From: Streptomyces sp. DvalAA-43
GTDB lineage: Bacteria; Actinomycetota; Actinomycetes; Streptomycetales; Streptomycetaceae
DNA length: 64,000 nucleotides
NCBI RefSeq assembly: GCF_900091725.1
Contig: NZ_FMBW01000069.1
Coordinates: 1-64,000 of the forward strand
Direction of reading: 5' to 3'
Part shown: one piece after another, positions 8,647 through 17,624 of the stretch
Numbering within the stretch: position 1 is the stretch's first letter
How the letters are laid out: each line of letters opens with the position of its first letter
Notes under the pieces: model-generated
Database searches by the model: none
What the model was told of the DNA's origin: nothing
What the model saw: the letters and a program-made list of their open reading frames with translations, nothing else
Program-made: the position numbers and the translations under genes

Positions 8647-9181
8647 ATGCAACGGTGTCCCCTCACTGTGCTCGTCCCGTTCGTCGTCGTGTTCATCGTG
8701 ATGTGCACCATCGTCGGCGACCACTACGACGAGGAGTCCACCTTCCGCCTCGCCATCTGGGCCATCCCCGGGGCAGCCGCCGTGTGCGTCGAGCTCAGCA
8801 TCCGGCACACCCGGATCTGCCACCGGCGAGGGAACTCCCGGCAGCGACAAGGCGCGCGGGCTGCTGCTCGGCCTCGCGCTCGCAGCCGTGGCCATCGCGA
8901 CAACCCGGATCATGCGGCCGCTCCGCGGCGAGCGCGGCAAGTATTTCGGGGTACGCGAGGACGGCCTGGTCCACGGGTCTCGGCGGGGCGCCGCCGGTTG
9001 GTCCTGGAACCGCGTCACCATGCTCCGCATCGAAGGCTACGCGGGAAGCGCCCTGGCAACGTGGAAAACTCCCTGGCGACCCGGCTCGGCACCGGCTACC
9101 GCGTCTCCGTACTGGCAGGAGATCCAGTGGGTTGGCGAGATGACCAAGGATGCACTCGAAGTCGCATTTGCCCATCAATGA
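8647..9181 (+). pseudogene. Small membrane protein split by a frameshift
   Basis: The first frame starts at the ATG at 8647 and gives a hydrophobic helix (LTVLVPFVVVFIVMCTIVGDHYDEESTFRLAIW) plus a second one. Near 8820 the sensible protein moves to the next frame, which reads TGEGTPGSDKARGLLLGLALAAVAIATTRIMRPLRGERGKYFGVREDGLVHG, with a third hydrophobic helix and a soluble PH-like tail (GWSWNRVTMLRIEGYAG). Together the parts form one plausible three-helix membrane protein, so a single frameshift (or sequence error) has broken it. A further shift near 9060 is possible. The family is not recognised. Confidence 0.5.
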
Positions 9182-9189
9182 GATGGTGA

Positions 9190-9530
9190 ACTGCCAGGGC
9201 CGTCCCCATTCGCCCTCTCTGCGCAGACGCGTGCCGCCCACCGTACCAGTGCCGTGTACTTCTCCCGGCGGACCCGGGCCTCCTCCTGCTCGCGGGCGTC
9301 GCCAGCTCGCGGCAGGGGTGGCCGATCGCTTCCAGGAGTGGCTGCGGGTGATCGCGGCCGAAGCGGGCGAACCCGGCCCCGGTCGGACCCTGCTCGCGGA
9401 GATCGCTCAGCCCGACCGCGACGATCGGGATCTTCCCCTCGTAGAGGTGACGGCCGCCGCGCTGCCGTTCTCCCCGCCACAGGTGACGGGTGAGTTCTTG
9501 CGGGCTCCGGTCCGGCCCTCTGAGTGACGC
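9190..9530. other. Possible decayed minus-strand gene
   Basis: Two minus-strand frames look protein-like in succession (HLYEGKIPIVAVGLSDLREQG then, in another frame, DAREQEEARVRREKYTALVRWAARVC), as if one reading frame had been broken. No family is recognised and neither frame is intact. Confidence 0.2.
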
Positions 9531-10616
9531 TTACTCCGCAGACTTCGGGAGACGGTCGGTCCGCGGTCCGCTCCCCGCAGAGCCGGTGAGGTCGGCCACC
9601 ACCAGCTCGGCCGCCCGCACTGGATCCCCGCCGGCGCGGGTGAGCAGTGAGGCCGCGTCGTAGCCTGCGTCGACCGTCTCTCGGTGGGTCACTTTCATCC
9701 AGTGCACCGACTCGTAGCGCGGTGAGCTGAGCGCCGCGCCGATGTCGGAGCGCAACCGCTCCAACTCCACGACGACCGTCCAGGCGTCGTCCTCCATCCG
9801 GGCCCGCCGCACCGGGTCGCAGGCCGCGATGGCCTGGTCGGTTTCGGGTGGATCGAACTCATGGGCGGCCAGGGCCGGCAGGAGTTCGGGGACGCCCAGG
9901 ATCGCCGCCGCGTCGAGGGTGAAGACGTGGGATCCGTCATCGGAGTCCAGCAGTTGCGCGATCAGTGGGACGGCCCGTGGATCGTGCCGTCTGGCCAGCC
10001 CTCGCGCGCCCTCTTCCCGGACCTCGCTGCACTCATCGGTGGCGCACTTCCACAGTGCATCCCTGATGGCGGTCGTGTCCTGCTCCAGTTGGAATCCCAA
10101 CGTGAATGCGGCCCAGTTGCGGACCTCGGGGTCCTGGTCCTGGGTGAGCCGGATCAGTGCCTGGACATCGGGCCCGTCGGGCAGTCCGCTGTTGGTGAAG
10201 GTGATCTCCGAGGCGACCTGACGCCGCAGGTCGGCGTCCTCATGGCCGGAGAGCCTCACCAGCACGGGAACGGCACGCGGGTCCTGCGCCCGGCCCAGAC
10301 CGCAAACGAGGGACGACAGCACGCAGACCTCTGTCTCCACCTCGGCCAGCGCCATCAGGGCGATTGCCGCCTCACTACGCAGGGACTCATGCGCGTTGGC
10401 CGCATTTCCCACCACATCGCAGCCCACCTTCCGCTCCAGGACGTCGGCCGACCGCAGCAACCCCAACCCGCACTGCAACGCGGTTTTCCCGCTCTCCCCC
10501 TGCACCGTCTCCCAGGCCAGCCTCCAGTAGGCGTGCTCGTCGTGGTCCGCCTCCGAAGCCTGCGCCACTCGCGCCGCAGTCATCAAGCGCCCCACCATCC
10601 CTGCCGCGTTGTCCAT
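9531..10616 (-). CDS. HEAT-repeat domain-containing protein
   Basis: This 361-residue soluble protein is built from consecutive HEAT-like helical repeats, recognisable as AANAHESLRSEAAIALMALAEV, DPRAVPVLVRLSGHEDADLRRQVASEI, DVQALIRLTQDQDPEVRNWAAFTLGF, TTAIRDALWKCATDECSEVREEGARGLARRHDPRAVPLIAQLL and ELLPALAAHE. Such repeats form a curved scaffold for protein-protein contacts and resemble PBS-lyase-type HEAT proteins, but the chromophore-lyase role is not implied. The ATG at 10616 (MDNAAGM) starts the repeat region. No operon partner is visible; an ISL3 remnant lies upstream on the same strand. The partner is unknown. Confidence 0.8.
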   Translation of the reverse strand: MDNAAGMVGRLMTAARVAQASEADHDEHAYWRLAWETVQGESGKTALQCGLGLLRSADVLERKVGCDVVGNAANAHESLRSEAAIALMALAEVETEVCVLSSLVCGLGRAQDPRAVPVLVRLSGHEDADLRRQVASEITFTNSGLPDGPDVQALIRLTQDQDPEVRNWAAFTLGFQLEQDTTAIRDALWKCATDECSEVREEGARGLARRHDPRAVPLIAQLLDSDDGSHVFTLDAAAILGVPELLPALAAHEFDPPETDQAIAACDPVRRARMEDDAWTVVVELERLRSDIGAALSSPRYESVHWMKVTHRETVDAGYDAASLLTRAGGDPVRAAELVVADLTGSAGSGPRTDRLPKSAE

Positions 10617-10857
10617 GTGCGCATTCTTGCCCGAAGGACCTGGTACAGGCAGTGGATTTCTACGCCAGACCCGCACCGGCACTCCAACCAACTGCTTCAG
10701 CGGTGAGCCTCGGCCTTCGACGTGCTGCTCAGGGTTCAAACACAAGCACGGCCGAGTCGGGCGACTCCGGCCCTTTGATGCACGTTCAGCCACGTGGGGA
10801 ATGAACAACAGGTCTCGCCGCTTTCGCGGCTCTGCCCGCAGTTTCGTGAACGTCACG

Positions 10858-11250
10858 GCTGGGTGAGGATACGGGTCCGGAGGAGTTCGCAGGACGCACG
10901 GCCACAGATGGCCCGCTTGAACGTCTTCACCCGGTTCACGTGGCCTTCGACAATGCCTGAACTCCAGGGAAGAGCGAGGCCGACGCTTCCACTCCAGCAG
11001 CAGTACGCCGCGCCGGTGACGCACGGACGGACTCGGCGGTTCCCGCCCGCAGGGCGGCGAGGTGTTTCCGGACGACCTGGCGGCTGCCGCGATATCCGCG
11101 TTCGTGGATCTCCAGGGACAGGCGGGTGCCGCTGACCTGACCTCGTGTCTCGGTGAGGCGCACGTTGAGGTATGCCTTGAACGGCTCCGGCACACCATTG
11201 GGGCGGCGGTCGCGGGCGAAGCCCGGCAGGTTCGTCGAGATTGGTGTCAC
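10858..11250 (-). pseudogene. ISL3-family transposase, decayed C-terminal half
   Basis: Two minus-strand frames together give the central and C-terminal parts of an ISL3 transposase: PNGVPEPFKAYLNVRLTETRG and EIHERGYRGSRQVVRKHLAALRAG in one, then after a frameshift GLALPWSSGIVEGHVNRVKTFKRAICGRASCELLRTRILTQP in another. The N-terminal half is missing and abuts an integrase remnant. The last block closely parallels the fragment ending at 6875 but is in the opposite orientation. Confidence 0.72.
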
Positions 11251-11574
11251 AGAGGCGGCGCACGGCCTTGTGGCCGAGGTCCAGACGGCGGGAATGGCGC
11301 TGATCGTCCCGCCCTTGTCCACCAGGACGTGCGTACGAGCGTGGTGATATCGACCGCGGACGGCGTGCCCGGCAGCTGGTACACAGCAGGTTGACGCGCT
11401 GGACGCGATCGCTGCAGCCAGGCGAAGAACTCCGCGAGGTCCTCCAGGCCCAAGCGCCTGAAATCGACGTCGCGCCGGCCGCCCACTCGAAGAGGTTCCG
11501 CAGGTCGTGCGCGTACGCCTGCGGCGTGGGGCGCACGTCCTGTCGCGGTGAGAGATGGCCCAGGTACGCATTCA
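11247..11574 (-). pseudogene. Tyrosine recombinase (phage integrase) N-terminal fragment
   Basis: The minus strand reads YLGHLSPRQDVRPTPQAYAHDLRNLFEW in one frame and RDVDFRRLGLEDLAEFFAWLQRSRPARQPAVYQLPG in another. This is the SAM-like N-terminal core-binding domain typical of tyrosine recombinases (a helix with 'TxxAYAHDLR-F', then 'LEDLAEFFAWL'). The catalytic domain with the R-H-R-Y residues is absent; the sequence runs into the ISL3 remnant. Confidence 0.5.
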
Positions 11575-11586
11575 CGCCGCCTCGGC

Positions 11587-11909
11587 AGGCAGTCCGCCAT
11601 CGTCGCTGACGAGCGGGCCCCGCTGCGCGACCCGCTGGTCGCCACCGCGATCCGCGGCCGCGCCCTGCGCACCCGGGCCGTCATCGGCGTCGCCCACCTC
11701 GCCGACTGCCACCAGGGCCCCGCCGGCACCGCCCCGTGCTCCCGCTGGGCGCAGCCCGACGTGTTCCACGTCGCCCTGGCCGACGTCCAGGAACTCGCGC
11801 TCCCCAGCCCGCGGCTGCGCGGACAGCTCGTGCCGTGGCGCCTGCGCAGGGCCCCGTGGACCAGGTCCTCCGCCGGCTCCCCCGCCTCTCCCCGGAGGGC
11901 ACCTCATGA
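11587..11909 (+). pseudogene. ASCH-like domain fragment
   Basis: One plus-strand frame reads RQSAIVADERAPLRDPLVATAIRGRALRTRAVIGVAHLADCHQG...CSRWAQPDVFHVALADVQELALPSPRLRGQLVPWRL. The 'GRAL-TRAVIGVA-L-DCH' and final 'LRGQLVPWRL' segments resemble ASCH-domain proteins encoded by actinobacterial phages and mobile elements (proposed RNA-binding/PUA-like fold). The usual start is missing. A separate frame opening with the ATG at 11907 (MTGSRTGVPNAPTIVLADDRIPFRY) follows but soon overlaps the SDR gene and is not supported. Confidence 0.35.
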
Positions 11910-12135
11910 CCGGCTCCCGTACCGGCGTACCAAACGCGCCGACCATCGTCCTCGCCGACGACCGGATCCCCTTCCGCTACACCAACCAGGTCCTGCGCTG
12001 CCGTACGGAACCCGGCCCGCTTTCGATCGAGGACATCCACGACAAGACGCGTGCGCAGGTGCCGATGGGCAGCTTCTTCTTCTCGGAGTGGGCGAGGAAG
12101 ACGACAACCTGTTGGCCAACGCGTGTATGCCTGAG

Positions 12136-13086
12136 CTATCCGGAGTTGGCGCTGAGGTCGGCGCCGGTCAGATCACAGCTTGCGTCCCACAACCGCGCCG
12201 CGACGGAGGGGTCGGCGAGGTGGCTCCACAGCGGTTCACGTCGTGGCTCGCCGCGCAGGCCGAAGACGCGCGGGCCCCATAGCTGGCCTCCACGCACGGC
12301 CGGGTCGAGCACCGCTCGGACCGCAGGCCATGCGCCGGCGTGTTTGCCCTGGACCAGGAGGGCAGCAGGTGCCGCGCACAGCCGTGCGCCGATAGTTCGC
12401 ACATGGACCGGTGGCCGTGACGGGGTAAGGGCGTCCAGCGCGCCGCCTGGATGGACCACCACACTCGCCACCGTACTGCCGCCGGCCCGCAGGCGGCGGT
12501 CGAGTTCGACGGCGAAGTACATCTGTGCCAGCTTGGAGCGTCCGTAGGTGCGCTTGGGCCGGTACTCCTTCCGGGACTGCAGGTCGTCCAGGTCGAGCCG
12601 CTCGGACTTTGCCGCGAAACTGCCCATGGTCACGACGCGGGCCGCTGGAGCAGCCGACAGCAGAGGCATCAGCCACCGGGTCAAGGCGAAGTGCCCGAGG
12701 TGGTTCGTGCCGAACATGAGCTCGTGGCCGTCCCCGGTCTCCTTGCGCGGCGGGTCGTCAAGTGCGACGCCAGCGTTGTGGACCACCGCGTCAAGGTGCT
12801 CCACCTCAAGCGATTCGACCGCTGTTTCGAGCGAGGAGAGGTCGGCGAGATCCAGCCGTACGGCCCGCACCCGCGAACCGGGGACACGCGCACGGATCGA
12901 GGCCGTGGCGACCTCGGCCTTGGCGGGATTCCGGCTGCCGAGTACGACGGTGGCCCCGGTCGCTGACAACTGCTCCGCAACGAAGTACCCGATACCGGCG
13001 TTGCCGCCGGTGACCAGGAAGACGCGGCCATCGGCACCGGGCAGCCGTTGGACATTCCAGGACGGGGTGGAGGACGTGGACAACAT
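12136..13086 (-). CDS. Short-chain dehydrogenase/reductase (retinol-dehydrogenase-like SDR)
   Basis: This is a 316-residue SDR. Cofactor binding is shown by VFLVTGGNAGIGYFVAEQL near residues 22-40, LDLADLSS and VVHNAGVA follow, and the active site has Ser in VVTMGSFAAKSERLDLDDLQ and Y-x-x-x-K in RTYGRSKLAQMYFAVELDRRL. The long insert between Ser and Tyr and the 'HPGG-L' block are typical of the retinol dehydrogenase/WW-oxidoreductase-like bacterial subgroup. The ATG at 13086 follows an AGGGAG site; an in-frame extension to 13146 is possible. Neighbours give no pathway, and the substrate is unknown. Confidence 0.85.
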   Translation of the reverse strand: MLSTSSTPSWNVQRLPGADGRVFLVTGGNAGIGYFVAEQLSATGATVVLGSRNPAKAEVATASIRARVPGSRVRAVRLDLADLSSLETAVESLEVEHLDAVVHNAGVALDDPPRKETGDGHELMFGTNHLGHFALTRWLMPLLSAAPAARVVTMGSFAAKSERLDLDDLQSRKEYRPKRTYGRSKLAQMYFAVELDRRLRAGGSTVASVVVHPGGALDALTPSRPPVHVRTIGARLCAAPAALLVQGKHAGAWPAVRAVLDPAVRGGQLWGPRVFGLRGEPRREPLWSHLADPSVAARLWDASCDLTGADLSANSG

Positions 13087-13186
13087 AGCGACGGGGCTCC
13101 CTTGCGGTTGAGGCGACTGCGGACGCTCCATTGGGTAACTCGTCATCCACGGTTCCAGCGGTCACCGACACATCGCCTATGGATCA

Positions 13187-13249
13187 CCGACGGGCCCGCC
13201 GGGCAGCCGACATCTCACCGACGTGGCCCGCCGGACAGCCGACGTCCCG
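13187..13249. repeat. Two-copy tandem repeat of about 31 bp
   Basis: Two adjacent imperfect copies share 'ccgacg-ggcccgccgg-cagccgac' followed by a variable end; the first runs from about 13187 and the second from about 13218. The repeat lies about 100 bp upstream of the SDR gene that starts at 13086. No function is evident. Confidence 0.5.
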
Positions 13250-13354
13250 CCGGCGCGGCCCGGCGGGGAGGCGAAGGTGGATCCGGCTCGGCCACGACAA
13301 AGCGGGCCCGCTCCCCCGCCATCAGGTGGCTGCTCTGAGCCTGCTCCTGAACTG

Positions 13355-13386
13355 GAGGGTGCGTATACCGCGGTATACGCACCCTC
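13355..13386. promoter_or_regulatory. Perfect 32-bp palindrome, candidate operator
   Basis: Bases 13355-13370 (GAGGGTGCGTATACCG) are followed immediately by their exact reverse complement at 13371-13386, with the core GTATACCGCGGTATAC. There is no loop, which argues against a transcription terminator and favours a dimeric or tetrameric protein-binding site or the fused ends of a mobile element. It lies about 270 bp upstream of the SDR start at 13086. No regulator gene is adjacent. Confidence 0.55.
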
Positions 13387-13510
13387 AGCTTGACGTTTAA
13401 GGTTCGGTGTCGATCGCGACTTGAGCTTGATCGGCGTTCTCGCAGTTCAGCGCACGTGGGGGCGACCTTCGTCTGATCCTTTGCTACATCGCAGAGGCAG
13501 AGGAGCCAGC

Positions 13511-13645
13511 ATGAAGGCCGCGGTCGTGAATTTGAGGTATCAGGGGATCGCAATCGCCGCCGGGTTGTGTCGGGCCCTGGCCGGGATGCCGTTGCCGAGG
13601 GCGGCGGACGGTCGGATCGTGCTGGCCAGGAATCGGACGACCGCA
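13511..13645 (+). pseudogene. DDE transposase internal fragment
   Basis: The translation MKAAVVNLRYQGIAIAAGLCRALAGMPLPRAADGRIVLA matches the segment just before the first catalytic Asp of a group of actinobacterial DDE-superfamily transposases ('LADLRYRGYAVA...PLPR..DGR-VLAVD-S'). The sequence diverges right at the point where the catalytic Asp would come. The remnant is short and the assignment is by motif only. Confidence 0.35.
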
Positions 13646-13812
13646 GTGGTAAACCCATCCTGCGGGAGTCTCCCGCCTCGCTCCTTGGGGTTCGGCCCCC
13701 GCACGATTACTTCGTCGTAAATGAAGCCGGTGCGGTTGACGCCTGCCTCAACTGGGGCGGCGGCCCCGCCTGACGCCGTCTGACACGGCCCAACGCCAAG
13801 AGACCCCTGCCT

Positions 13813-13840
13813 CGGTCGGTAGGCACGGGCCTACCGACCG
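13813..13840 (-). terminator. Hairpin, 12-bp stem and 4-nt loop
   Basis: CGGTCGGTAGGC (13813-13824), loop ACGG, then GCCTACCGACCG (13829-13840) form a perfect GC-rich stem. It lies about 100 bp past the stop of the minus-strand decarboxylase pseudogene, where a terminator would be expected. No U-run follows, which is usual in streptomycetes. Confidence 0.6.
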
Positions 13841-13937
13841 GAGTGCTTTCCGGCCGGAGGCCCGGCCGGCCGGGGCGGGTGAGCCCGGTCCGGTTCGGTT
13901 TCTCCCCGGGGGTGGTCCGGCTGGGGCCTGCTGGGGG

Positions 13938-15349
13938 TCATGCGCTGTAGAGGGTGGCGCTGTTGTCGTGCAGCTTGTTCGCCAGGGGCGGGGATTCGTA
14001 CTCGCCGGTGACGATCTCGATGTAGACCCCGCTCTCGGCGTTCTGGGCCTGCTTGAGGGCCTCGTCGAGTTCGGCGAGGGTGGTGGCGCGGGCGGTGTAC
14101 CAGTTGTCGCAGCCCAGAGCGCCGGGCAGATCGGCGTAGCGCCACTGGGCAAGGTCGTTGTACTCGATGTCCGGGTCCTTGCACAGCAGGCGTTCGATGA
14201 GGAAGCCGTTGTTGTTGAGGAGGAACACCACCGGCTTGAGGCCGTTGCGGCCCATCTGGCTGATCTCCTGCGCGGTGAGCTGGTGTGAGCCGTCCCCGGT
14301 GATCAGTACGACCCGCTTCCGCCCGCCGTCGGCTGCGGCGGCCAGCGCGGCGCCGAACGCGGCCGGAGTCGCCCAGCCGATGGACCCCCACAGCTCTGGT
14401 TGTGGAACGTCGCCCCCTTGGGCAGCTTGGCGAAGGCCATGCCCATGGATGAGGTCCCGGTCTCTGCCACGACGATGTCGTCCGGTTTCAGGAACTCCTC
14501 CCACCGCGGGTAGAGATTCTCCGCAGTGATCTTGTCGTCCCCGTTCCCGTTCACGGCGTCGATGCGGGTGACCGGTCCGGACGGCTTCGGCCAGGACCGC
14601 TTCGGCAGCTCGTTTGCGAGCCGGTCCAGCAGGTCCTTCATCTCCACGCTCTGGTAGGTGGCCGGCCCGACGCGTACGTGGTGGTGGCGGATGTCGATGA
14701 CCCGGGCCGGGTCGAGGCGGGCGGTGAACGCGCCGGTGTTGAAGTCGTTCATCAGCGCGCCGACCAGCAGGACCCGGTCCGCGCCCTCGACGAACCTGCG
14801 GACGTTCTCGTCCATCAGCTTGCCGTCGTACATGCCGACGTACGCGTCCTGGTCCTCGTCCAGAACAGCCTTGTCCGCCATCATCGTGGCGAACGGCAGC
14901 CCGGAGGCGTCCAGCACCTTCTGGAGATCGGATTCGAGCCCGGCACGGGCCGTCAGCACCCCCGGGAGGACGACCGCGCTGTCCGCGCCGCCGAGAGCCT
15001 CGCTGATTGCCTGCACGGCGGCTTCGAGCCGTTCCTTGTCGCTGACCGGCGCGGGGATCGGGGACGCCTTGCTCACCGCAGGCAGATTGGCGAGGTCGGC
15101 GGGGAAGGCCATGTAGACGGGGCGGCGGTGGTAGAGCGCGGCGGCGATCAGCCGCTCCGTCTCGGCCGCCACATTCTGCGGCGTCATGATCGCACCGGCG
15201 CACACCACCGCCTCCGACAGCTTCTGGAAGAGGTCGAACTCCCCGTTGCCCAGTGTGTGGTGGACAACCCAGTGATGTGCTTGGACCGGCATGCTCGGCA
15301 TCCCGACCAGGTGGAACACGGGCAGGTGCTCGGTGTAGGCGCCGGTCCC
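13938..15349 (-). pseudogene. Pyruvate/indolepyruvate decarboxylase (ThDP enzyme), N-truncated and frameshifted
   Basis: Similarity to the pyruvate/indolepyruvate decarboxylase family begins abruptly at GAYTEHLPVFHLVGMPSMPVQA near 15349. The first 90 or so residues, including the ThDP-activating Glu, are missing and replaced by unrelated sequence. The frame stays intact to about 14398 (ATFHNQ), where loss of one base moves it to the next frame (ELWGSIGWATPAAFGAALAAA). That frame carries the ThDP-binding motif GDGSHQLTAQEISQMGRNGLK...LLNNNGF and ends at 13938. Intact relatives convert 2-oxo acids to aldehydes and CO2. With both defects this copy is very unlikely to work. Confidence 0.85.
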
Positions 15350-15536
15350 CCGGCGCAAGACCCGGCAGGTCCACCTCCGGCACCGTGCCCAGGGCAGGTG
15401 ATCCGATAACGCTGCTGCGGTAACGGGGTTTGTGACGGATCTTGGCCATCGCCGCATTTCAGAGGCACTCCCGCGCTGTTCTGCCGACGGAGAACACCGG
15501 CCCGACCGGGCTCGACGATCACTACGGTCCAGTCTC

Positions 15537-16262
15537 ATGACGACGATTACAACGCGCACGGTCGAGTACCCGGCCGACGGTCTGACGATGATCGGGCACC
15601 TCGCGCTCCCGGTCAGCGTCGACCGTCGGCCCGCGGTGCTGCTCGGACCAGAGGGCACGGGGCTCAGCGACGTCGAGCGCCGCCGAGCCGACGCGCTCGC
15701 CGAACTGGGATACGTAGCGCTGGCCTTCGATATCCACGGCGGGCGCTATTTGGGCGACCCAGACGAGATGCTGGCCCGTTGCATGCCGCTGCTCGCCGAC
15801 CCCGACCGGATGCGGGGCATCGGCCACGCGGCGCTCGACGTGTTGCGCGCCGAACCGCGGACCGACCCCGACCGGATCGCCGCCGTCGGCTACGGCACCG
15901 GCGGCGCCATCGGGCTGGAACTCGGGCGGGACGGCGTCAACCTACGGGCGATCGGCACAGTCAACGCACTGACCACGGGCCGACCGGGCGAGGCGGCGCG
16001 CATTCGCTGCCCGGTGTGGGCCGGGGTCGGGTCGGAAGACCCGATCATGCCGCCCGCGCAACGGGACGCGTTCACCGCCGAGATGCAGGCCGCGGGCGTC
16101 GACTGGCGCCTCGTGGTCTACGGCGGCGCCTTGCACGCCTTCCACCACCCGCCGGTCGACCACACCGTGCGCCCCGGCGTCGGCTACCACCCACAGCACG
16201 CGCAGCGCGCCTGGCACGACATCATCGACCTGCTCACCGAGTGCCTGCCCGTAACGGAGTGA
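15537..16262 (+). CDS. Dienelactone hydrolase-family alpha/beta hydrolase lacking the usual nucleophile
   Basis: This is a 241-residue single-domain alpha/beta hydrolase of the dienelactone hydrolase type. Family blocks are RPAVLLGPEGTGLSDVERRRADALAELGYVALAFDIHGG (residues 31-69), the nucleophile elbow AAVGYGTGGAIGLELG (115-130), the acid region VWAGVGSEDPIMPP (D168) and YGGALHAFHHP (H200/H203). The elbow normally reads G-x-C-x-G-G; here position 120 is Gly (codon GGC, one base from TGC), so the catalytic cysteine is absent. Asp and His are kept. It may be inactive, or changed to another role. The ATG at 15537 lacks a clear Shine-Dalgarno; TACGGT (15523-15528), 8 nt upstream, could be the -10 of a leaderless message. 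Confidence 0.82.
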   Translation: MTTITTRTVEYPADGLTMIGHLALPVSVDRRPAVLLGPEGTGLSDVERRRADALAELGYVALAFDIHGGRYLGDPDEMLARCMPLLADPDRMRGIGHAALDVLRAEPRTDPDRIAAVGYGTGGAIGLELGRDGVNLRAIGTVNALTTGRPGEAARIRCPVWAGVGSEDPIMPPAQRDAFTAEMQAAGVDWRLVVYGGALHAFHHPPVDHTVRPGVGYHPQHAQRAWHDIIDLLTECLPVTE

Positions 16263-16509
16263 TCTGGTCAGCAACCGCGATTCCGGGCCGCGAACCAGGC
16301 CGGTAGACCGCGACCGGCTCCGGTCAGCGGGACATCACCGCAGCTCGGAGAAACGGTGACGACGTGCTCTGCGAGGGCGTTCCCACTCGGCGGCGGGAAC
16401 GGCTCCGCCCAGCGCCCTGGCTCGTTCTCTGCCATCACGTGGAAACGCGGGCAGCCGACAACGTCTCCCGAGACGAAAGCGCCGATCCGATCCCCGGCGA
16501 CAACATCAA

Positions 16510-16537
16510 GTGAGACCGGCCGCCGGGCCGGTCTCAC
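16510..16537 (+). terminator. Strong hairpin, 12-bp stem and 4-nt loop
   Basis: GTGAGACCGGCC, loop GCCG, then GGCCGGTCTCAC form a perfect stem. It is a likely factor-independent terminator in GC-rich DNA, placed about 250 bp after the hydrolase gene; it could equally end a lost minus-strand gene. Confidence 0.6.
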
Positions 16538-16985
16538 CACTGATTGCATCTGCCCACGTCAGGGACTACCCACTGGCAATGATCAATTGAGACGGGACAC
16601 TGATCACCAGTGCCTCGCGGCGGGGCGCCGAGCGGGGCGGCAATTGGCCTGTCCGCTGAGTCTGGCGCCGCGCTGGCCAAGACGTCGTCGTTGTTTCCGA
16701 CGACGGCCTCCAGCCAGGCCAGGGCCCTCAAGTGCCCATCGTGAGTCAGTTCGATGTGCACGGCATCGCAACGTAGGTCAACGCCCTCAATACGAACTCC
16801 GTTCGCCTCGAAACCACCCGCACGATTGAACCTGCTCGAACGGGTCAGAGAACCAGCGGGCGCTGCGGCTAGTGCCGTGACGCATTGGTTCACCGGGTTC
16901 GTCAAGCTGCGATCGCGAGAGGACATCCGCCCCAGCGGAGACCCCTCTCGCGGATGCGGGCACGTCCGCGGTGTTGAGCAGCCGG
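16538..16985. other. Region with an unassigned minus-strand ORF
   Basis: A minus-strand frame at 16534-16926 has a protein-like stretch (FEANGVRIEGVDLRCDAVHIELTHDGHLRALAWLEAVVGNNDDVL) with mixed third-position GC. It overlaps the hairpin at its end and has no recognised domain, so I do not call it a gene. Nothing else is supported here. Confidence 0.2.
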
Positions 16986-16989
16986 CACG

Positions 16990-17130
16990 ACCTCACCGTG
17001 TTCGCCGAATCGTGGCCCGCACCCAGACCTCCCGCGCGTCCGTGAAACGGCACGTCAGTTACCTTCGGGAGCTTGGCTCGCTCGCCCGGGTTCAACACGG
17101 CGCCCGTACGAACATCCGCCACGCCCTCGG
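16990..17130 (+). pseudogene. Fragment of a winged-helix (replication/phage-type) regulator
   Basis: The frame gives RRIVARTQTSRASVKRHVSYLRELGSLARVQHGARTNIRHALG, a helix-turn-helix plus wing like that of Streptomyces plasmid- and mobile-element-linked HTH proteins ('TSRASVKRH-RYLRELGWLA-VEHGTR-N'). The flanking residues do not extend the similarity, so only the DNA-binding piece remains. Confidence 0.35.
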
Positions 17131-17358
17131 GCCACCTCGACCGGGCCACCTCCACCGCCCCAGTGGACTTCGCTCTTGGGGCCCGTGGACAACTCTGCGG
17201 GAGCCGACACGGCCGGAGCTCGACGGCCTCGTGGACGTATTGGAAGAGGCTCATTGTCGGCGAAGCGGTCAAGGGTGTGGCTGATCCATGCCAGTGGCAC
17301 TCCTGGGCACCGAGCGGGCGCGGTGCGGGATACCGTCAGAAGCCGCCGCCGGACAATG

Positions 17359-17520
17359 GCTGCGAGGGTACCGGAGCTGCGCTGGGAAGCCTCCGTCACC
17401 ACCGAGGAGGAACGTGACACCGAACTCGAAGAGGTGCTCGGCGATCTCCGTCTCGTCAAGGAAGACCGGCAGATCGCCGAACTCCGCGAGGCCGTGGACT
17501 CCACGGCGCGCAGATTCACT
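17359..17520 (+). pseudogene. Aminopeptidase P / Xaa-Pro peptidase-like fragment
   Basis: The frame reads VTTEEERDTELEEVLGDLRLVKEDRQIAELREAVDSTARRF. The 'LRLVKDE-EI-QL--AVDST-RGF' pattern is the N-terminal/catalytic-domain junction of aminopeptidase P-type M24 peptidases. The metal-binding pita-bread domain that should follow is gone. It lies just upstream of the proline racemase gene, which may be coincidence or a relic of a proline-peptide operon. Confidence 0.4.
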
Positions 17521-17624
17521 GAACGGGTCGAGACCGGGGACGATCCCGAACCGGCCGAGTTCGTCGGCATCGGCCGGTTCCGACCGCTTCGCACCCTGCC
17601 CTCTCCAGCTCTGTGGAGGACCTC

